64,000 bases of DNA, taken from contig JBBSIN010000001.1 in NCBI GenBank assembly GCA_038232055.1, positions 1 to 64,000 on the forward strand. The letters are read 5' to 3'. Position numbers and translations under genes: made by a program. This document shows positions 39,860 to 49,265 of this stretch, piece after piece. The notes under the pieces are model-generated. The model was not told the origin of the DNA. It did not search any database and saw only the letters and a list, made by a program, of their open reading frames with translations. Origin of the DNA: JBBSIN01 sp038232055 (lineage in GTDB: Bacteria > Actinomycetota > Actinomycetes > JADGOV01). Each line of letters begins with the position of its first letter. The stretch's first letter is position 1.

Positions 39860-41299
39860 ATGACGACGCACTACGACATCATCGTCGTCGGTGCCGGCGC
39901 TGCCGGGCTGGCGGCGGCGCGGGCCGCGAAGAGCGCCGGCCGGTCGGTGGCGCTCGTGGAGGAGGCTCGCCCGGGAGGTGACTGCACGCACTACGGCTGC
40001 GTCCCGAGCAAGACCCTGATCGAGTCGGCGCGCCGCGTGCACGCCGCGTGCAGCGGCGAGGAGTACGGCTTCCGGGCCGACGTCGAGGTCGACTTCCCGG
40101 CGGTGATGTCCCGCGTGCGCGCGGCGATCGACGCCATCGAGCAGGACGAGTCGCCGGCGCTGCTCGCGCGCCAGGGCATCGACCTCATCCGGGAGCACGC
40201 CCGCTTCGTCACCCCGGCCGCGGTCGAGGTCGACGGCCGGCGGGTCTCGGCGGAGCGGTTCGTCCTCGCCACCGGCGGGGCCGCGACCGTCCCGCCCATC
40301 CCGGGGCTGCGCGAGTCGGCGTATCTCACCAACCGCACGATCTTCGACCTGACCGAGCGACCGGAGCATCTCGTCGTCCTCGGCGGCGGACCGATCGGCA
40401 GCGAGCTCGCACAGGCCTTCCGCCGGCTGGGTTCCCGGGTGACGATCGTGCAGAGCGGGTCGCGGCTGGTCCCCAAGGACGAGCCGGAGGCGTCGCGCGT
40501 GCTGCGAACCGTGTTCGAGCGCGAGGGCGTGACAGTGCTGACCGGCGCCGAGGCGGCCCGCGTATCGGCCGGACCGACCGTGCACCTCGCCGGGGGCGGG
40601 ACGGTCACCGGGAGCCACCTCCTCGTCGCGCTCGGCCGGCACCCGGTCACCGACCGGCTCGAGCTCGACGTGGCCGGCGTCGAGCGTACGGAGCGAGGTC
40701 TCGTCCGGGTCGACGACTACCTCCGGACCACCGCGGAGCACATCTACGCGGTGGGTGACTGCGCCGCGCCGATGCAGTTCACGCACCTCGGTGACGAGCA
40801 GGGCCGCTTGGCGGCGCGCAACGCCTTCGCCCCCTCCGGCCGGCCGGGACTGCTCGGCGGCCGGACGAAGTGGCGGGCGGTCATCCCGTGGGTCACCTTC
40901 ACCGAGCCCGAGGTCGCGCACGTGGGATGCACCGAGGCCGAGGCATACCGGGCGTACGGCGACGACGCGCTCGTCTCGTACGTGCCGATGGCGTCGCAGG
41001 ATCGGGCTCGGTGCGCCGGCGAGACCGACGGCTTCGTCAAGATGATCGCCGCGCCCCGCGCGCCGTACGTGTCGGCGCGGGCCCTCTACAAGCTGGTCGG
41101 CATGACCGCGGTCACGCCGGTGGCCGGCGAGATGATTGCCGAGGGGGCACTCGCGGTGGCGACCGGCATGCTGGCCGGTCGCATCGCGCAGACCGTCCAC
41201 GCCTACCCGACGTGGTCGCTCGCGACCAGGCTGGCCGCCGCGCAGCTCTTCGGCACGTGGGGCGGGCACACCGCCCGCCCCGCCCGACCCGACCGCTGA
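39860..41299 (+). CDS. pyridine nucleotide-disulfide oxidoreductase
   Basis: This 479-residue class I flavoprotein has GAGAAGLAAARAAKSAG (FAD), the redox pair GGDCTHYGCVPSKTL (Cys-x4-Cys), LGGGPIGSELAQAFRRLG (NAD(P)) and IYAVGDCAAP. The C-terminal HAYPTWS contains the proton-relay His. It is closest in style to mercuric-reductase or dihydrolipoamide-dehydrogenase relatives but lacks a heavy-metal domain. Co-transcription with the preceding flavoprotein is possible (19-base gap). Confidence 0.88.
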   Translation: MTTHYDIIVVGAGAAGLAAARAAKSAGRSVALVEEARPGGDCTHYGCVPSKTLIESARRVHAACSGEEYGFRADVEVDFPAVMSRVRAAIDAIEQDESPALLARQGIDLIREHARFVTPAAVEVDGRRVSAERFVLATGGAATVPPIPGLRESAYLTNRTIFDLTERPEHLVVLGGGPIGSELAQAFRRLGSRVTIVQSGSRLVPKDEPEASRVLRTVFEREGVTVLTGAEAARVSAGPTVHLAGGGTVTGSHLLVALGRHPVTDRLELDVAGVERTERGLVRVDDYLRTTAEHIYAVGDCAAPMQFTHLGDEQGRLAARNAFAPSGRPGLLGGRTKWRAVIPWVTFTEPEVAHVGCTEAEAYRAYGDDALVSYVPMASQDRARCAGETDGFVKMIAAPRAPYVSARALYKLVGMTAVTPVAGEMIAEGALAVATGMLAGRIAQTVHAYPTWSLATRLAAAQLFGTWGGHTARPARPDR

Positions 41300-41321
41300 C
41301 CGAGGCCTGGGAGTAGCCCGC

Positions 41322-42185
41322 TTACTTGAGCAGGCGGGAAAGGCGGCGGTCGGCGAGCGGCTTGCCACCGGTCTGGCAGGTCGGGCAGTACTGGAGCGAC
41401 TTGTCGGCGAACGACACCTCGCGGATCACGTCTGCGCAGACCGGGCACGGCTGGCCGGTACGGCCGTGCACCCGCAGCCCGACCTTCTTCTCCGCCTTGA
41501 GGTCGCCAGCCGCGAGCCCGCGCGCCCGCTCGACCGCGTCTTCGAGCGACCCGACGAGGGCGGCGTGCAGCCGGCGTATGTCCTCGGTGCCGAGTGCGGT
41601 CGCGGGCTTGAACGGCGACAGCCGCGCCGCGTGCAGCACCTCGTCGGAGTACGCGTTGCCCACGCCGGCCAGCACCGACTGGTCGGTCAGCACGCCTTTC
41701 AGCTGGGCTCGCCCGGCCGCCGCGAGCAGCGCGGCGAGCGCGTCGACCGTGAACGCCGGGTCGAGCGGGTCGGTGCCGAGCCGCGCCACCCCCGGGACGA
41801 TTCTGGGGTCGCGGACGACGTACGCGGCGAGCCGCTTCTGGGTGCCCGCTTCGGTGAGGTCGAAGCCGGAGCCGTCGTCGAGGTGCACCCGCAGCGCGAG
41901 CGGGCCCTTCCCGGGCCGCGGCGGGGCAGGTGCAAGCGCCTCCCGCCAGCGCAGCCAGCCGGCTCGGGCGAGGTGGAGCACGAGGTGTACGCCGTCGACG
42001 TCGAGATCGAGGAACTTCCCGTAGCGCGCCACCCCGGTGACTATGAGGCCGTGCAGTGCCGTCACGGGCGGGTCGAAGGTCTTCAGCACGCTGATGGCCG
42101 CGACATCGACGCGTGCGACGACCCGCCCGACCAGGCGCTCCCGCAGGAACGCGGCGAGCGCCTCCACCTCGGGCAGCTCCGGCAT
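41322..42185 (-). CDS. Fpg/Nei-family DNA glycosylase
   Basis: This 287-residue base-excision enzyme has the N-terminal MPELPEVEALAAFLRE (catalytic Pro2, Glu3), the H2TH region QSVLAGVGNAYSDEVLH and a C-terminal zinc finger CPVC...CPTC. The loop that recognises 8-oxoguanine is not clear, so I do not choose between MutM and Nei. ATG 42185 has GACAAT 6 nt upstream and may be leaderless. Confidence 0.93.
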   Translation of the reverse strand: MPELPEVEALAAFLRERLVGRVVARVDVAAISVLKTFDPPVTALHGLIVTGVARYGKFLDLDVDGVHLVLHLARAGWLRWREALAPAPPRPGKGPLALRVHLDDGSGFDLTEAGTQKRLAAYVVRDPRIVPGVARLGTDPLDPAFTVDALAALLAAAGRAQLKGVLTDQSVLAGVGNAYSDEVLHAARLSPFKPATALGTEDIRRLHAALVGSLEDAVERARGLAAGDLKAEKKVGLRVHGRTGQPCPVCADVIREVSFADKSLQYCPTCQTGGKPLADRRLSRLLK

Positions 42186-42191
42186 GGGTCC

Positions 42192-42197
42192 ATTGTC
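42192..42197 (-). promoter_or_regulatory. possible -10 element (GACAAT)
   Basis: GACAAT on the minus strand ends 6 nt before ATG 42185; first base deviates from TANNNT. Confidence 0.35.
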
Positions 42198-42222
42198 GCG
42201 TGCCCTGCCCCGGAAACGGGCC

Positions 42223-42252
42223 GGGCCCGCCGCGAAGATCCGCGGCGGGCCC
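42223..42252 (-). terminator. perfect 12-bp hairpin after the Asp-box gene
   Basis: GGGCCCGCCGCG (42223-42234) pairs with CGCGGCGGGCCC (42241-42252) around loop AAGATC, 20 bases beyond the Asp-box gene stop and just before the glycosylase promoter. There is no T-run. Confidence 0.8.
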
Positions 42253-42272
42253 AGCTCCGGTGTGACTGTCGG

Positions 42273-43946
42273 CTATCGCAGCTCGACGTTGGTGAAGATG
42301 TCGGTTTCACCGATGCCGGTGCGGTTGATGGCCGTGAAGCGACCGTCGGTCCACACCGGGTAGACGTGGGTCCGGCTCACCGCGAGACCGTTGTAGTCCC
42401 CGATGAAGGCGCCGCTGGTGAAGAAGCCCCGGTCGGGGTTCCATGACGCCGTGCTGATCCGCCGGCTGCTCCAGGTCCGGCCGTTGTTGACCGAGTGGGC
42501 CTGCCACGTGTTGATGTTGTGGTTGGCCCGGTCCTGGCGCCGGTCGAACCAGATCGCGTAGAGGTGGCGGTTGCCGCCGCTCGCGATCCACGGGAAGAAC
42601 TGGTCGTTACGGGCGGCCCCGTTCGGGGTCCGCGAGAGGACCCGCGAGTCCGACCAGTGCAGGCCGCCGTCTCGGGACTGCTGGTAGGAGATGTCGGCCT
42701 TCGAGCGCCGACGGTTGATGTTGTTCTGGTAGACGTAGGTCAGCACGCCCGAGTCGTACGCCATGGAGATCGTGTTCGGCGCCCGGAAGGACGTCGGGGG
42801 CAGCGTGTCGTCGAGGCCGGCGTCGCGGAAGTCGCGGTACTGGCCACGCTTGTCGATCTGCACGGCATGCGGCAGGAACGTCCGACCGCCGTCCGACGAC
42901 CGCTGGAAGAGCAGGTGCGGGTCGAAGGAGTCGTTGCAGTTCTCCGAGACGAACCCGACGTTCAACGTGCCGTCCGGTCCCACCACGGGGGTCGAGAACT
43001 GGTTGGCCGACGTACCGGTGCCATTGCCGCCCGGTCGGTCCGGCTGGATCTTGGTCTGCTGGAACGTGGTGAGGCTCGGGTTCGCCATGTTGACGGTGTC
43101 GGTGTAGCTCAGCTGGAGCGGGCAGTAGTCGCTGAAGCCGCTCGGCTGGACGTGGAACTTCGTGTAGGTGACGTAGAGCCGGCCGTAGTGCGGGCTAGTG
43201 GGCGTGTTGTCGACCGCAATGAGCTCCTTGTCATTGAAGATCGAGTCGTCCTCCTCGCCCGTCGTGTAGTTGTAGTTCGACGCGGCAATCGCGGCCGCCC
43301 GGCCCGGCGTCCAGGTTCGGCCGTTGTCCTTGGACGCGTAGACCTGGACCTCAGAGTGCGCCAGCTCGCGGAAGAAACAGAGCTGGCTGAGGTAAAAGAC
43401 GCGGTCCCGCTTGCTGTAGGCCAGCGCCGGGTCGCCGCCGCTGCAGAAGTCGCGTGTCGGGGCGAACTGCGGGATGACCGTCGTCGTGAGCCAGGTGTGG
43501 CCGCCGTCGAGCGTGCGCATGACCCGCACGCCACCGCTCACGTAGTCGTTGGCGCCGGCCACCGCCACGTTCGGGTTGTCCAGGCTCGCGGCGACCGACG
43601 TCTCGTTCTGCGGCAGCGGCGGGTCGGAGTCGGTGTTCATCTGCACGTTCGACCCGAGGCCGGGGTGCGGCGCCGCCACGGACCCGCCTCCCGCCGCTGT
43701 GCCCCTCGACGATGTGCCAACGAGCGATGCGCGGTGGGCCGCCTGGGCGCGGGCCACCTCGGGCTGCGCCTGGGCGCGTACGCCGTTCGAGATGCCGCCC
43801 GGAAACTTCTGTACGTGCGTGAGCCAGCGCGGTGTGCTGGCGCTGCCGCCAGCCGGCGCGTTCGCGCCGGAGGCCTGCGGCGCCGTGGCGCCGACCAGGC
43901 CCGCGGCGGTCGTCGCCGCTGCTACCGCTACCACCATTTTTCTCAT
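42273..43946 (-). CDS. secreted Asp-box (sialidase-like fold) protein
   Basis: The 557-residue protein has a signal peptide (MRKMVVAVAAATTAAGLVGA, cut near QASGA). A low-complexity stretch follows, then a beta-propeller with at least four Asp boxes: TLDGGHTWLT, SKDNGRTWTP, SSDGGRTFLP and SRDGGLHWSD. It ends HVYPVWTDGRF. It probably binds or cleaves glycans outside the cell, but catalytic residues cannot be assigned. The start has AGGGGTGG upstream. GGCTAGGGGG occurs twice in the 106-base gap before it. Confidence 0.78.
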   Translation of the reverse strand: MRKMVVAVAAATTAAGLVGATAPQASGANAPAGGSASTPRWLTHVQKFPGGISNGVRAQAQPEVARAQAAHRASLVGTSSRGTAAGGGSVAAPHPGLGSNVQMNTDSDPPLPQNETSVAASLDNPNVAVAGANDYVSGGVRVMRTLDGGHTWLTTTVIPQFAPTRDFCSGGDPALAYSKRDRVFYLSQLCFFRELAHSEVQVYASKDNGRTWTPGRAAAIAASNYNYTTGEEDDSIFNDKELIAVDNTPTSPHYGRLYVTYTKFHVQPSGFSDYCPLQLSYTDTVNMANPSLTTFQQTKIQPDRPGGNGTGTSANQFSTPVVGPDGTLNVGFVSENCNDSFDPHLLFQRSSDGGRTFLPHAVQIDKRGQYRDFRDAGLDDTLPPTSFRAPNTISMAYDSGVLTYVYQNNINRRRSKADISYQQSRDGGLHWSDSRVLSRTPNGAARNDQFFPWIASGGNRHLYAIWFDRRQDRANHNINTWQAHSVNNGRTWSSRRISTASWNPDRGFFTSGAFIGDYNGLAVSRTHVYPVWTDGRFTAINRTGIGETDIFTNVELR

Positions 43947-44052
43947 TCGGCCACCCCTTCGGGCCTCGGACAGAGTGGCTCAAACCCTAGAACGTCCGAA
44001 ACGTCCTGGCTAGGGGGGTGGCTAGGGGGTTGGGGCCATTTTGGCCGTGGAC

Positions 44053-45228
44053 TTAGAACGGCGCGGTGCCGAGCGTCACCGTCGCCGTGTGCGAGCTGCC
44101 GCCTCGGGTGTACTGGATCGAGATGGTGTCGCCCGGGCGCTGTGAGCGTACGGCGGCGACGAGTGCGTCGGCGGAGGTGACCGGTCGCTGGCCCACGGCG
44201 GTGACCACGTCGCCCTGCCGGAGGCCCGCCTTGGCGGCCGGACCGCCGGCGACGATCTGGCCGAGCACCGCGCCGTCCTTGGCGCCGTTCGCCACGTCGG
44301 TCACCTGCACCCCGGCGTAGGCGTGCTTGGCGTGACCGGTACGGATCAGCTCGTCGGCGATCGGCTTCGCCTGGTCAACCGGTATCGCGAAGCCGAGACC
44401 GATGCTGCCCGACTGCCCGTCCACGGACCCGCCGAGCGTCGCGATCGCCGAGTTGATGGCGACGACCTCACCGCGCATGTTGACGAGCGGGCCGCCGGAG
44501 TTGCCCGGATTGATCGCGGCATCGGTCTGGATGGCGTCGAGCACGGTGCTCGTGGTGTCGCTGCCGTTTCCGGCGCCGCCCGTGCGCACCGGCCGGTTCA
44601 GCGCGCTCACGATGCCCGAGGTGACGGTGCTCGTCAGGCCGAGGGGCGAGCCGAACGCGACGACCGGGTCGCCCACCGCGAGAACGCCGGACCGACCGAT
44701 GGCGGCCGGGGTGAGGCCCTGCGAGTTCTTCACCTGGATGACGGCGAGGTCCGACACCGGGTCGCGGCCGACGATCGTGGCCGGCCGGTCACTGCCGTCC
44801 GAGAGCCGTACCGTGACCGTCCCGCCATCGGCACCTGGCGCCACGACGTGGTTGTTGGTGACGATGTGGCCGGCGCCGTCGAAGACGAATCCGGTGCCCA
44901 CCCCGCTGCCCTGCGCGCCGCGTACGGAGATCGAGACGACGCTCGGCAGGACCTTGGCGGCGACGGCGGCGACCGACCCGCTGGGCGCGACTGCCGAAAC
45001 CGGTACCGCCGTCCCGGCCGTGCTGGTCGCGGCGGCGGGAGCGGTGTTGTCGTCGAGGGTGGCGGTGACCGCCGCACCGGCACCGCCGCCGACAAGGGCA
45101 CTGGCGAGGGCGAGCGCGAGGAGGCCGGCCGCCGGGCGGCGCCGCCGCTTCGGGGGGGAGGGCGGCGCCGCCCAGTTGGTGGGGGGCGTGCTCGGCAGTG
45201 GTTCGGTGGGGTATCCCGGCTCGGTCAT
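44053..45228 (-). CDS. HtrA/DegP-type serine protease with PDZ domain (PepD-like)
   Basis: In this 391-residue protein a Pro-rich cytoplasmic N-terminus precedes one membrane helix (about 34-55). The trypsin-like domain has His127 (TNNHVV), Asp160 (PVSDLAV) and Ser244 (GNSGGP), and one PDZ domain covers about 295-385. It is an extracytoplasmic quality-control protease. It lies directly downstream of an MprA/MprB-like pair, the order seen for mprA-mprB-pepD in mycobacteria, so it is probably both target and feedback regulator of that system. Confidence 0.92.
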   Translation of the reverse strand: MTEPGYPTEPLPSTPPTNWAAPPSPPKRRRRPAAGLLALALASALVGGGAGAAVTATLDDNTAPAAATSTAGTAVPVSAVAPSGSVAAVAAKVLPSVVSISVRGAQGSGVGTGFVFDGAGHIVTNNHVVAPGADGGTVTVRLSDGSDRPATIVGRDPVSDLAVIQVKNSQGLTPAAIGRSGVLAVGDPVVAFGSPLGLTSTVTSGIVSALNRPVRTGGAGNGSDTTSTVLDAIQTDAAINPGNSGGPLVNMRGEVVAINSAIATLGGSVDGQSGSIGLGFAIPVDQAKPIADELIRTGHAKHAYAGVQVTDVANGAKDGAVLGQIVAGGPAAKAGLRQGDVVTAVGQRPVTSADALVAAVRSQRPGDTISIQYTRGGSSHTATVTLGTAPF

Positions 45229-45310
45229 GACTCGAGGTTGCCTCGTGGGGCTGAGAGAACCCTGAGCGCCGGCCGAGAGTTCGGAAAGGATCCGGTCGAC
45301 GCCGACCGCC

Positions 45311-46690
45311 TCACCCGTTCCGCGCCGGTTCCAGCTCAGCAGCCTGCCGATCGGGGCCGCCCGGTAGCCGCAGCGTGAGCAGCGCGCCGCCGCCGTACGC
45401 CGTACCGGCATCCACCGCTCCGCCGTGCTGCTCGGCGACCTGCCGGACGATGGCGAGACCGAGCCCCGATCCGGGCAGTGTGCGGGCGTCGGCCGCGCGG
45501 TAGAACCGGTCGAAGACGTGCGGCCGGTCCTGGTCGCTGATGCCGGGTCCCTCGTCGGCGACGGAGACCAGGCCGTCGTGCAGCGCGACGCGCACCGTCG
45601 CGTTGGGCGGGCTCCACTTCGTCGCGTTGTCCAGCAGGTTGGTCACTGCGCGTTCGAGGAGGCGACGGTCACCGCGGACAACCCACGGTTGCACGTCGAC
45701 CTCGAAGCGCAGCCCGCCACCTCGTCGTCGCGCCCGCTCGACAGCGTCCTGGACGACCACGACAAGATCGACGTCGCTGATCTCCTCGGGACGCGCGTTG
45801 TCCCGCGCCAGCTCGACGAGGTCGGTGACCAGGCCGGAAAGCTCGACGACCTGGCCGCGCACATCGCTGAGCAGCTGCCGTCGGTCCTCCGGCGACAGCC
45901 CGGCGCCGCCGTCGGTCTGTGCCAGCAGGTCGAGGTTTGTGCGCAGGCTGGTCAGTGGTGTACGCAGCTCGTGACCGGCGTCGGCGACGAGACGTCGCTG
46001 CCGGTCGCGTGAGTCGGCCAGGGCGGCGAGCATCGCGTTGAACGCGAGGGCCAGCCGGGCCAGCTCGTCGTCGCCGCGCACCTCGATCGGCTCCAGCTCC
46101 TCGGTGCGGGCCACGTGCTCTGCCGCGGCCGTCAGCCGCTCAACGGGAGCGAGACCGGCCCGGGCCACGGCCATGCCGGCGCTGGCGGCCACGACGATGC
46201 CGACCAGCCCGACGGCGAGCAGGACAAACGTCAGTCGGCGCAGGACCCGCTCCGACTCGGCGAGCGAGCGGGCGACGACGAGGGCGTAGCCGTTCGGTGT
46301 CCGTACGGCGACGACGCGGTAGCGCTGGCCGTTGAATGACGTGGTCCGCAGCGACCGGTCGCGCCGGCCGGCGGCGACCTGGAGCTCGCCCCGGCCGGGC
46401 GGTAGGGCGGTCTCTCCGAAGGCACCGATGCTGAGCCCGTCGCTGCGCACCAGGGCGATCCGCACGTCGGCGGCACCGAGCGCGGCGGCGGGAATCCGGG
46501 ACAGCAGGCTGGGGTCACCCAGTGGCCCGGTGGCGGCCCCTCTGGCTCGCGCGACGAGGGAGGCGTCGACCTGGTGCACCAGCTCGTGCCGCAGCGTGAC
46601 GTACGCCGCCCCGGCCGCGAGCGCGACCGCGATTCCCACGGCGGCTGCAGCGAGCAGGGCCACCCGCGCCCGCAGGGACAGCCCGGTCAC
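45311..46690 (-). CDS. MprB-like sensor histidine kinase
   Basis: The 459-residue kinase has membrane helices at about 8-32 and 154-178 with a roughly 120-residue extracytoplasmic sensor domain between, then HAMP. The phospho-acceptor is His240 in VADAGHELRTPLTSLRTNL, and the ATPase domain has LLDNATKWSPPN and GSGLGLAIVRQVAEQHGG. The dimerisation sequence is characteristic of mycobacterial MprB. GTG 46690 overlaps the regulator stop in GTGA. Confidence 0.92.
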   Translation of the reverse strand: MTGLSLRARVALLAAAAVGIAVALAAGAAYVTLRHELVHQVDASLVARARGAATGPLGDPSLLSRIPAAALGAADVRIALVRSDGLSIGAFGETALPPGRGELQVAAGRRDRSLRTTSFNGQRYRVVAVRTPNGYALVVARSLAESERVLRRLTFVLLAVGLVGIVVAASAGMAVARAGLAPVERLTAAAEHVARTEELEPIEVRGDDELARLALAFNAMLAALADSRDRQRRLVADAGHELRTPLTSLRTNLDLLAQTDGGAGLSPEDRRQLLSDVRGQVVELSGLVTDLVELARDNARPEEISDVDLVVVVQDAVERARRRGGGLRFEVDVQPWVVRGDRRLLERAVTNLLDNATKWSPPNATVRVALHDGLVSVADEGPGISDQDRPHVFDRFYRAADARTLPGSGLGLAIVRQVAEQHGGAVDAGTAYGGGALLTLRLPGGPDRQAAELEPARNG

Positions 46691-47367
46691 GGCGGCGACT
46701 CGCGGAGGACATAACCCACCCCGCGCACGGTGTGGACCAGGCGCGCCTCGTCGCCGGCCTCCGTCTTGCGCCGCAGGTAGCCGATGTAGACCTCAAGGGA
46801 GTTGGCGGTGGTCGGGAAGTCGTAGCCCCAGACATCCTCGAGGATCCGCTCCCGGGTGAGCACCTGGCGCGGATGTCGCAGGAGCAGCTCGAGCAGCGCG
46901 AACTCCGTGCGAGTGAGCCGGATGTCACGGTCGCCGCGGCGTACCTCCCGCGTTCCCGGGTCGAGCGAGAGGTCCGCGAAGCTCAGCACCCCGGCCGGCT
47001 CGTCCCGGCGCGCGCGTCGCAGCAACGCCCGCAGCCGGGCCAGCAGCTCCTCCAGCGCGAACGGCTTCGGCAGGTAGTCGTCGGCGCCGGCGTCGAGGCC
47101 CGCGACGCGGTCCGCCACCGAGTCGCGCGCGGTGAGGACCAGCACCGGCAGGTCGTCGCCGGCGGCCCGCAGCCGGCGGCACGCCTCCAGCCCATCGACT
47201 CTCGGCATCATCACATCGAGCACCAGTGCGTCGGGCCGTCGCTGGGCCACGGCGTCGAGCGCCGCCGCGCCGTCGTTGGCCAGTTCGACGCGGTAGCCGT
47301 TGTAGATCAGCGACCGGCGCAGCGACTCCCGTACCGCGGCGTCGTCGTCGACGACGAGGATGCGCAT
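46687..47367 (-). CDS. MprA-like OmpR-family response regulator
   Basis: This 226-residue regulator has a DDD acidic pocket (7-9), phospho-acceptor Asp51 (LVLDVMMP) and PKPFALEEL. The winged helix has LTRTEFALLELLLRHP, VWGYDFPTTANSLEVYIGYL and VRGVGYVLRE. ATG 47367 has CACACT 7 nt upstream, compatible with a leaderless start. It heads the regulator-kinase-protease operon. Confidence 0.93.
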   Translation of the reverse strand: MRILVVDDDAAVRESLRRSLIYNGYRVELANDGAAALDAVAQRRPDALVLDVMMPRVDGLEACRRLRAAGDDLPVLVLTARDSVADRVAGLDAGADDYLPKPFALEELLARLRALLRRARRDEPAGVLSFADLSLDPGTREVRRGDRDIRLTRTEFALLELLLRHPRQVLTRERILEDVWGYDFPTTANSLEVYIGYLRRKTEAGDEARLVHTVRGVGYVLRESPP

Positions 47368-47441
47368 GACGATCAGTGTGCGGCGTACAGCTGAGAACCG
47401 GCTAAGGACCCGCGGCCGACGCCGCTTCCGGTGCGAAGCAG

Positions 47442-47447
47442 TAGCGT
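47442..47447 (+). promoter_or_regulatory. putative leaderless -10 element (TAGCGT)
   Basis: TAGCGT ends 7 nt before ATG 47455; no Shine-Dalgarno is present. Confidence 0.5.
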
Positions 47448-47454
47448 CGCTGTC

Positions 47455-48921
47455 ATGGCGACGAGCGACCAGGAACGTCGGGTTCTCGATCGGGTGCCGA
47501 AGGGCCTCTACATCGGTGGCGAGTGGCGGAACGCGAGCGGTGGCCGAACCCTGTCGGTCGAGGATCCGGCGACGACCGAGTCGCTCTGCGAGGTCGCCGA
47601 CGCAACGCCGGAGGACGCCATCGCCGCCCTCGATGCGGCGTGCAAAGCACAGGCTTCGTGGGCGGTGACCGCGCCCAGGGAGCGCAGTGAGATCCTGCGC
47701 CGCTCGTACGAGCTGCTCAACGAGCGGGCCGACGAGTTCGCCCTGCTCATGACACTGGAGATGGGCAAGAACGTCACCGAGTCAAAGGCCGAGATCGTCT
47801 ACGCCGCGGAGTTCTTCCGGTGGTTCGGGGAGCAGGCGGTGCGGATCGACGGCCGCTGGTCGCGTGAGCCGGGCGGCAAGGGCCGGCTGCTGACGATGCA
47901 GCAGCCGGTGGGACCGTGCCTGCTGATCACCCCATGGAACTTCCCGATGGCGATGGGCACTCGCAAGATCGGTCCGGCGATCGCTGCCGGCTGCACCATG
48001 GTCGCCAAGCCCGCCCAGCTGACGCCGCTGTCGATGAACATGCTCGCCGACGTGCTCGCCGAAGCCGGGCTGCCGGCCGGCGTTCTCAACGTGGTCACCG
48101 CCTCCTCGGCCGGGAAGACCGTCGGGCCGTTGCTGGCCGACCAGCGGCTGCGCAAGATGTCCTTCACCGGCTCGACCCCGGTCGGGAAAAGGCTGATGGA
48201 GCAGGCGGCGGGCAACCTGCTCCGGATATCGATGGAACTCGGCGGCAATGCGCCGTACCTCGTCTTCGACGACGCCGACCTCGAAGCCGCGGTCGAGCAG
48301 GCGATGGTCGCGAAGATGCGCAACATGGGCGAATCCTGCGTCGCCGCCAACCGGTTCCACGTGCATGAGTCGATCTCGGAGGAGTTCGCCGCCCGGCTCG
48401 CCGAGAAGATGTCCTCGCTCAGGGTGGGCCGCGGCACCGAGCCGGATACCGACGTCGGGCCGCTCATCGACGACGCCCAGCGGGGCAAGGTGCGCGAGTT
48501 GGTCGACGACGCAGTCGAACACGGCGCGAAGGTGGTGGTCGGCGGCTCGGCGCCGGACCGTCGCGGTTACTTCTTCGACCCGACCGTGATCAGCGGCGTG
48601 GAGGAGGACGCGCGGATGTACCGGGAAGAGATCTTCGGCCCGGTCGCGCCGGTCTACTCCTTCCGTACCGACGAGGAGGCGCTGGCCGCCGCCAACGGCA
48701 CCGAGTACGGGCTCGTGGCCTACGTCTTCACCCGCGACCTCGGCCGGGCGCTGCGCGTCGTCGAGGGGCTCGAGACGGGCATGGTCGGCCTCAACAAGGG
48801 GCTGGTGTCCAACCCGGCGGCACCGTTCGGTGGCGTGAAGTGGTCCGGTTTCGGCCGCGAGGGCGGCTCGGAGGGCATCGAGGAGTACCTCTCGACGAAG
48901 TACGTCGCCATCGACGCCTGA
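47455..48921 (+). CDS. gabD: NAD(P)-dependent succinate-semialdehyde dehydrogenase
   Basis: This 488-residue aldehyde dehydrogenase has ITPWNFPMAMGTRKIGPAIA, FTGSTPVGKRLME, MELGGNAPYLVFDDAD (catalytic Glu) and GESCVAANRF (catalytic Cys). EIFGPVAPVYSF and GREGGSEGIEEYLSTKY are typical of the GabD branch. It oxidises succinate semialdehyde to succinate, but no GABA transaminase gene is adjacent. ATG 47455 is supported by the -10 spacing; GTG 47431 is less likely. Confidence 0.9.
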   Translation: MATSDQERRVLDRVPKGLYIGGEWRNASGGRTLSVEDPATTESLCEVADATPEDAIAALDAACKAQASWAVTAPRERSEILRRSYELLNERADEFALLMTLEMGKNVTESKAEIVYAAEFFRWFGEQAVRIDGRWSREPGGKGRLLTMQQPVGPCLLITPWNFPMAMGTRKIGPAIAAGCTMVAKPAQLTPLSMNMLADVLAEAGLPAGVLNVVTASSAGKTVGPLLADQRLRKMSFTGSTPVGKRLMEQAAGNLLRISMELGGNAPYLVFDDADLEAAVEQAMVAKMRNMGESCVAANRFHVHESISEEFAARLAEKMSSLRVGRGTEPDTDVGPLIDDAQRGKVRELVDDAVEHGAKVVVGGSAPDRRGYFFDPTVISGVEEDARMYREEIFGPVAPVYSFRTDEEALAAANGTEYGLVAYVFTRDLGRALRVVEGLETGMVGLNKGLVSNPAAPFGGVKWSGFGREGGSEGIEEYLSTKYVAIDA

Positions 48922-49007
48922 ACGCTTTCCCCCCGGGCGCTGGCTAGGAAGCGGCCGACCTGCTGCCGGTATCCTGCCCCTCGGCGGGTCGGGCTTCGAC
49001 TCGTCGA

Positions 49008-49098
49008 GGAGGCTTCGCCTAGTCCGGTCTATGGCGCCGCACTGCTAATGCGGTTGGGGGCTTCAACCCCCTCCCGGGTTCAAATCCCGGAGCCTCCG
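49008..49098 (+). tRNA. tRNA-Ser (anticodon GCT)
   Basis: The acceptor stem GGAGGCT/AGCCTCC is perfect. The anticodon loop in GCACTGCTAATGC gives GCT, and a long variable arm (TTGGGGGCTTCAACCCCC) marks a serine tRNA. The T-loop is GGTTCAAATCC. CCA is encoded at 49099-49101. Small accessory genes follow its 3' end. Confidence 0.95.
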
Positions 49099-49265
49099 CC
49101 ACCCTTCGGTCTGCCGGGGTGAACCCGCCGGCGCCGAAGGGTTATTTGCTAGTGCAGAGGACGACATGACGTTCGTAGGGCAGGGCGGCTTGGAATCGCA
49201 AGTCTTGCCGATGCTGGACGAGTACCCCGCCGTCGTCGCAATGGAGGCACCTGCGGAGTCCGACG

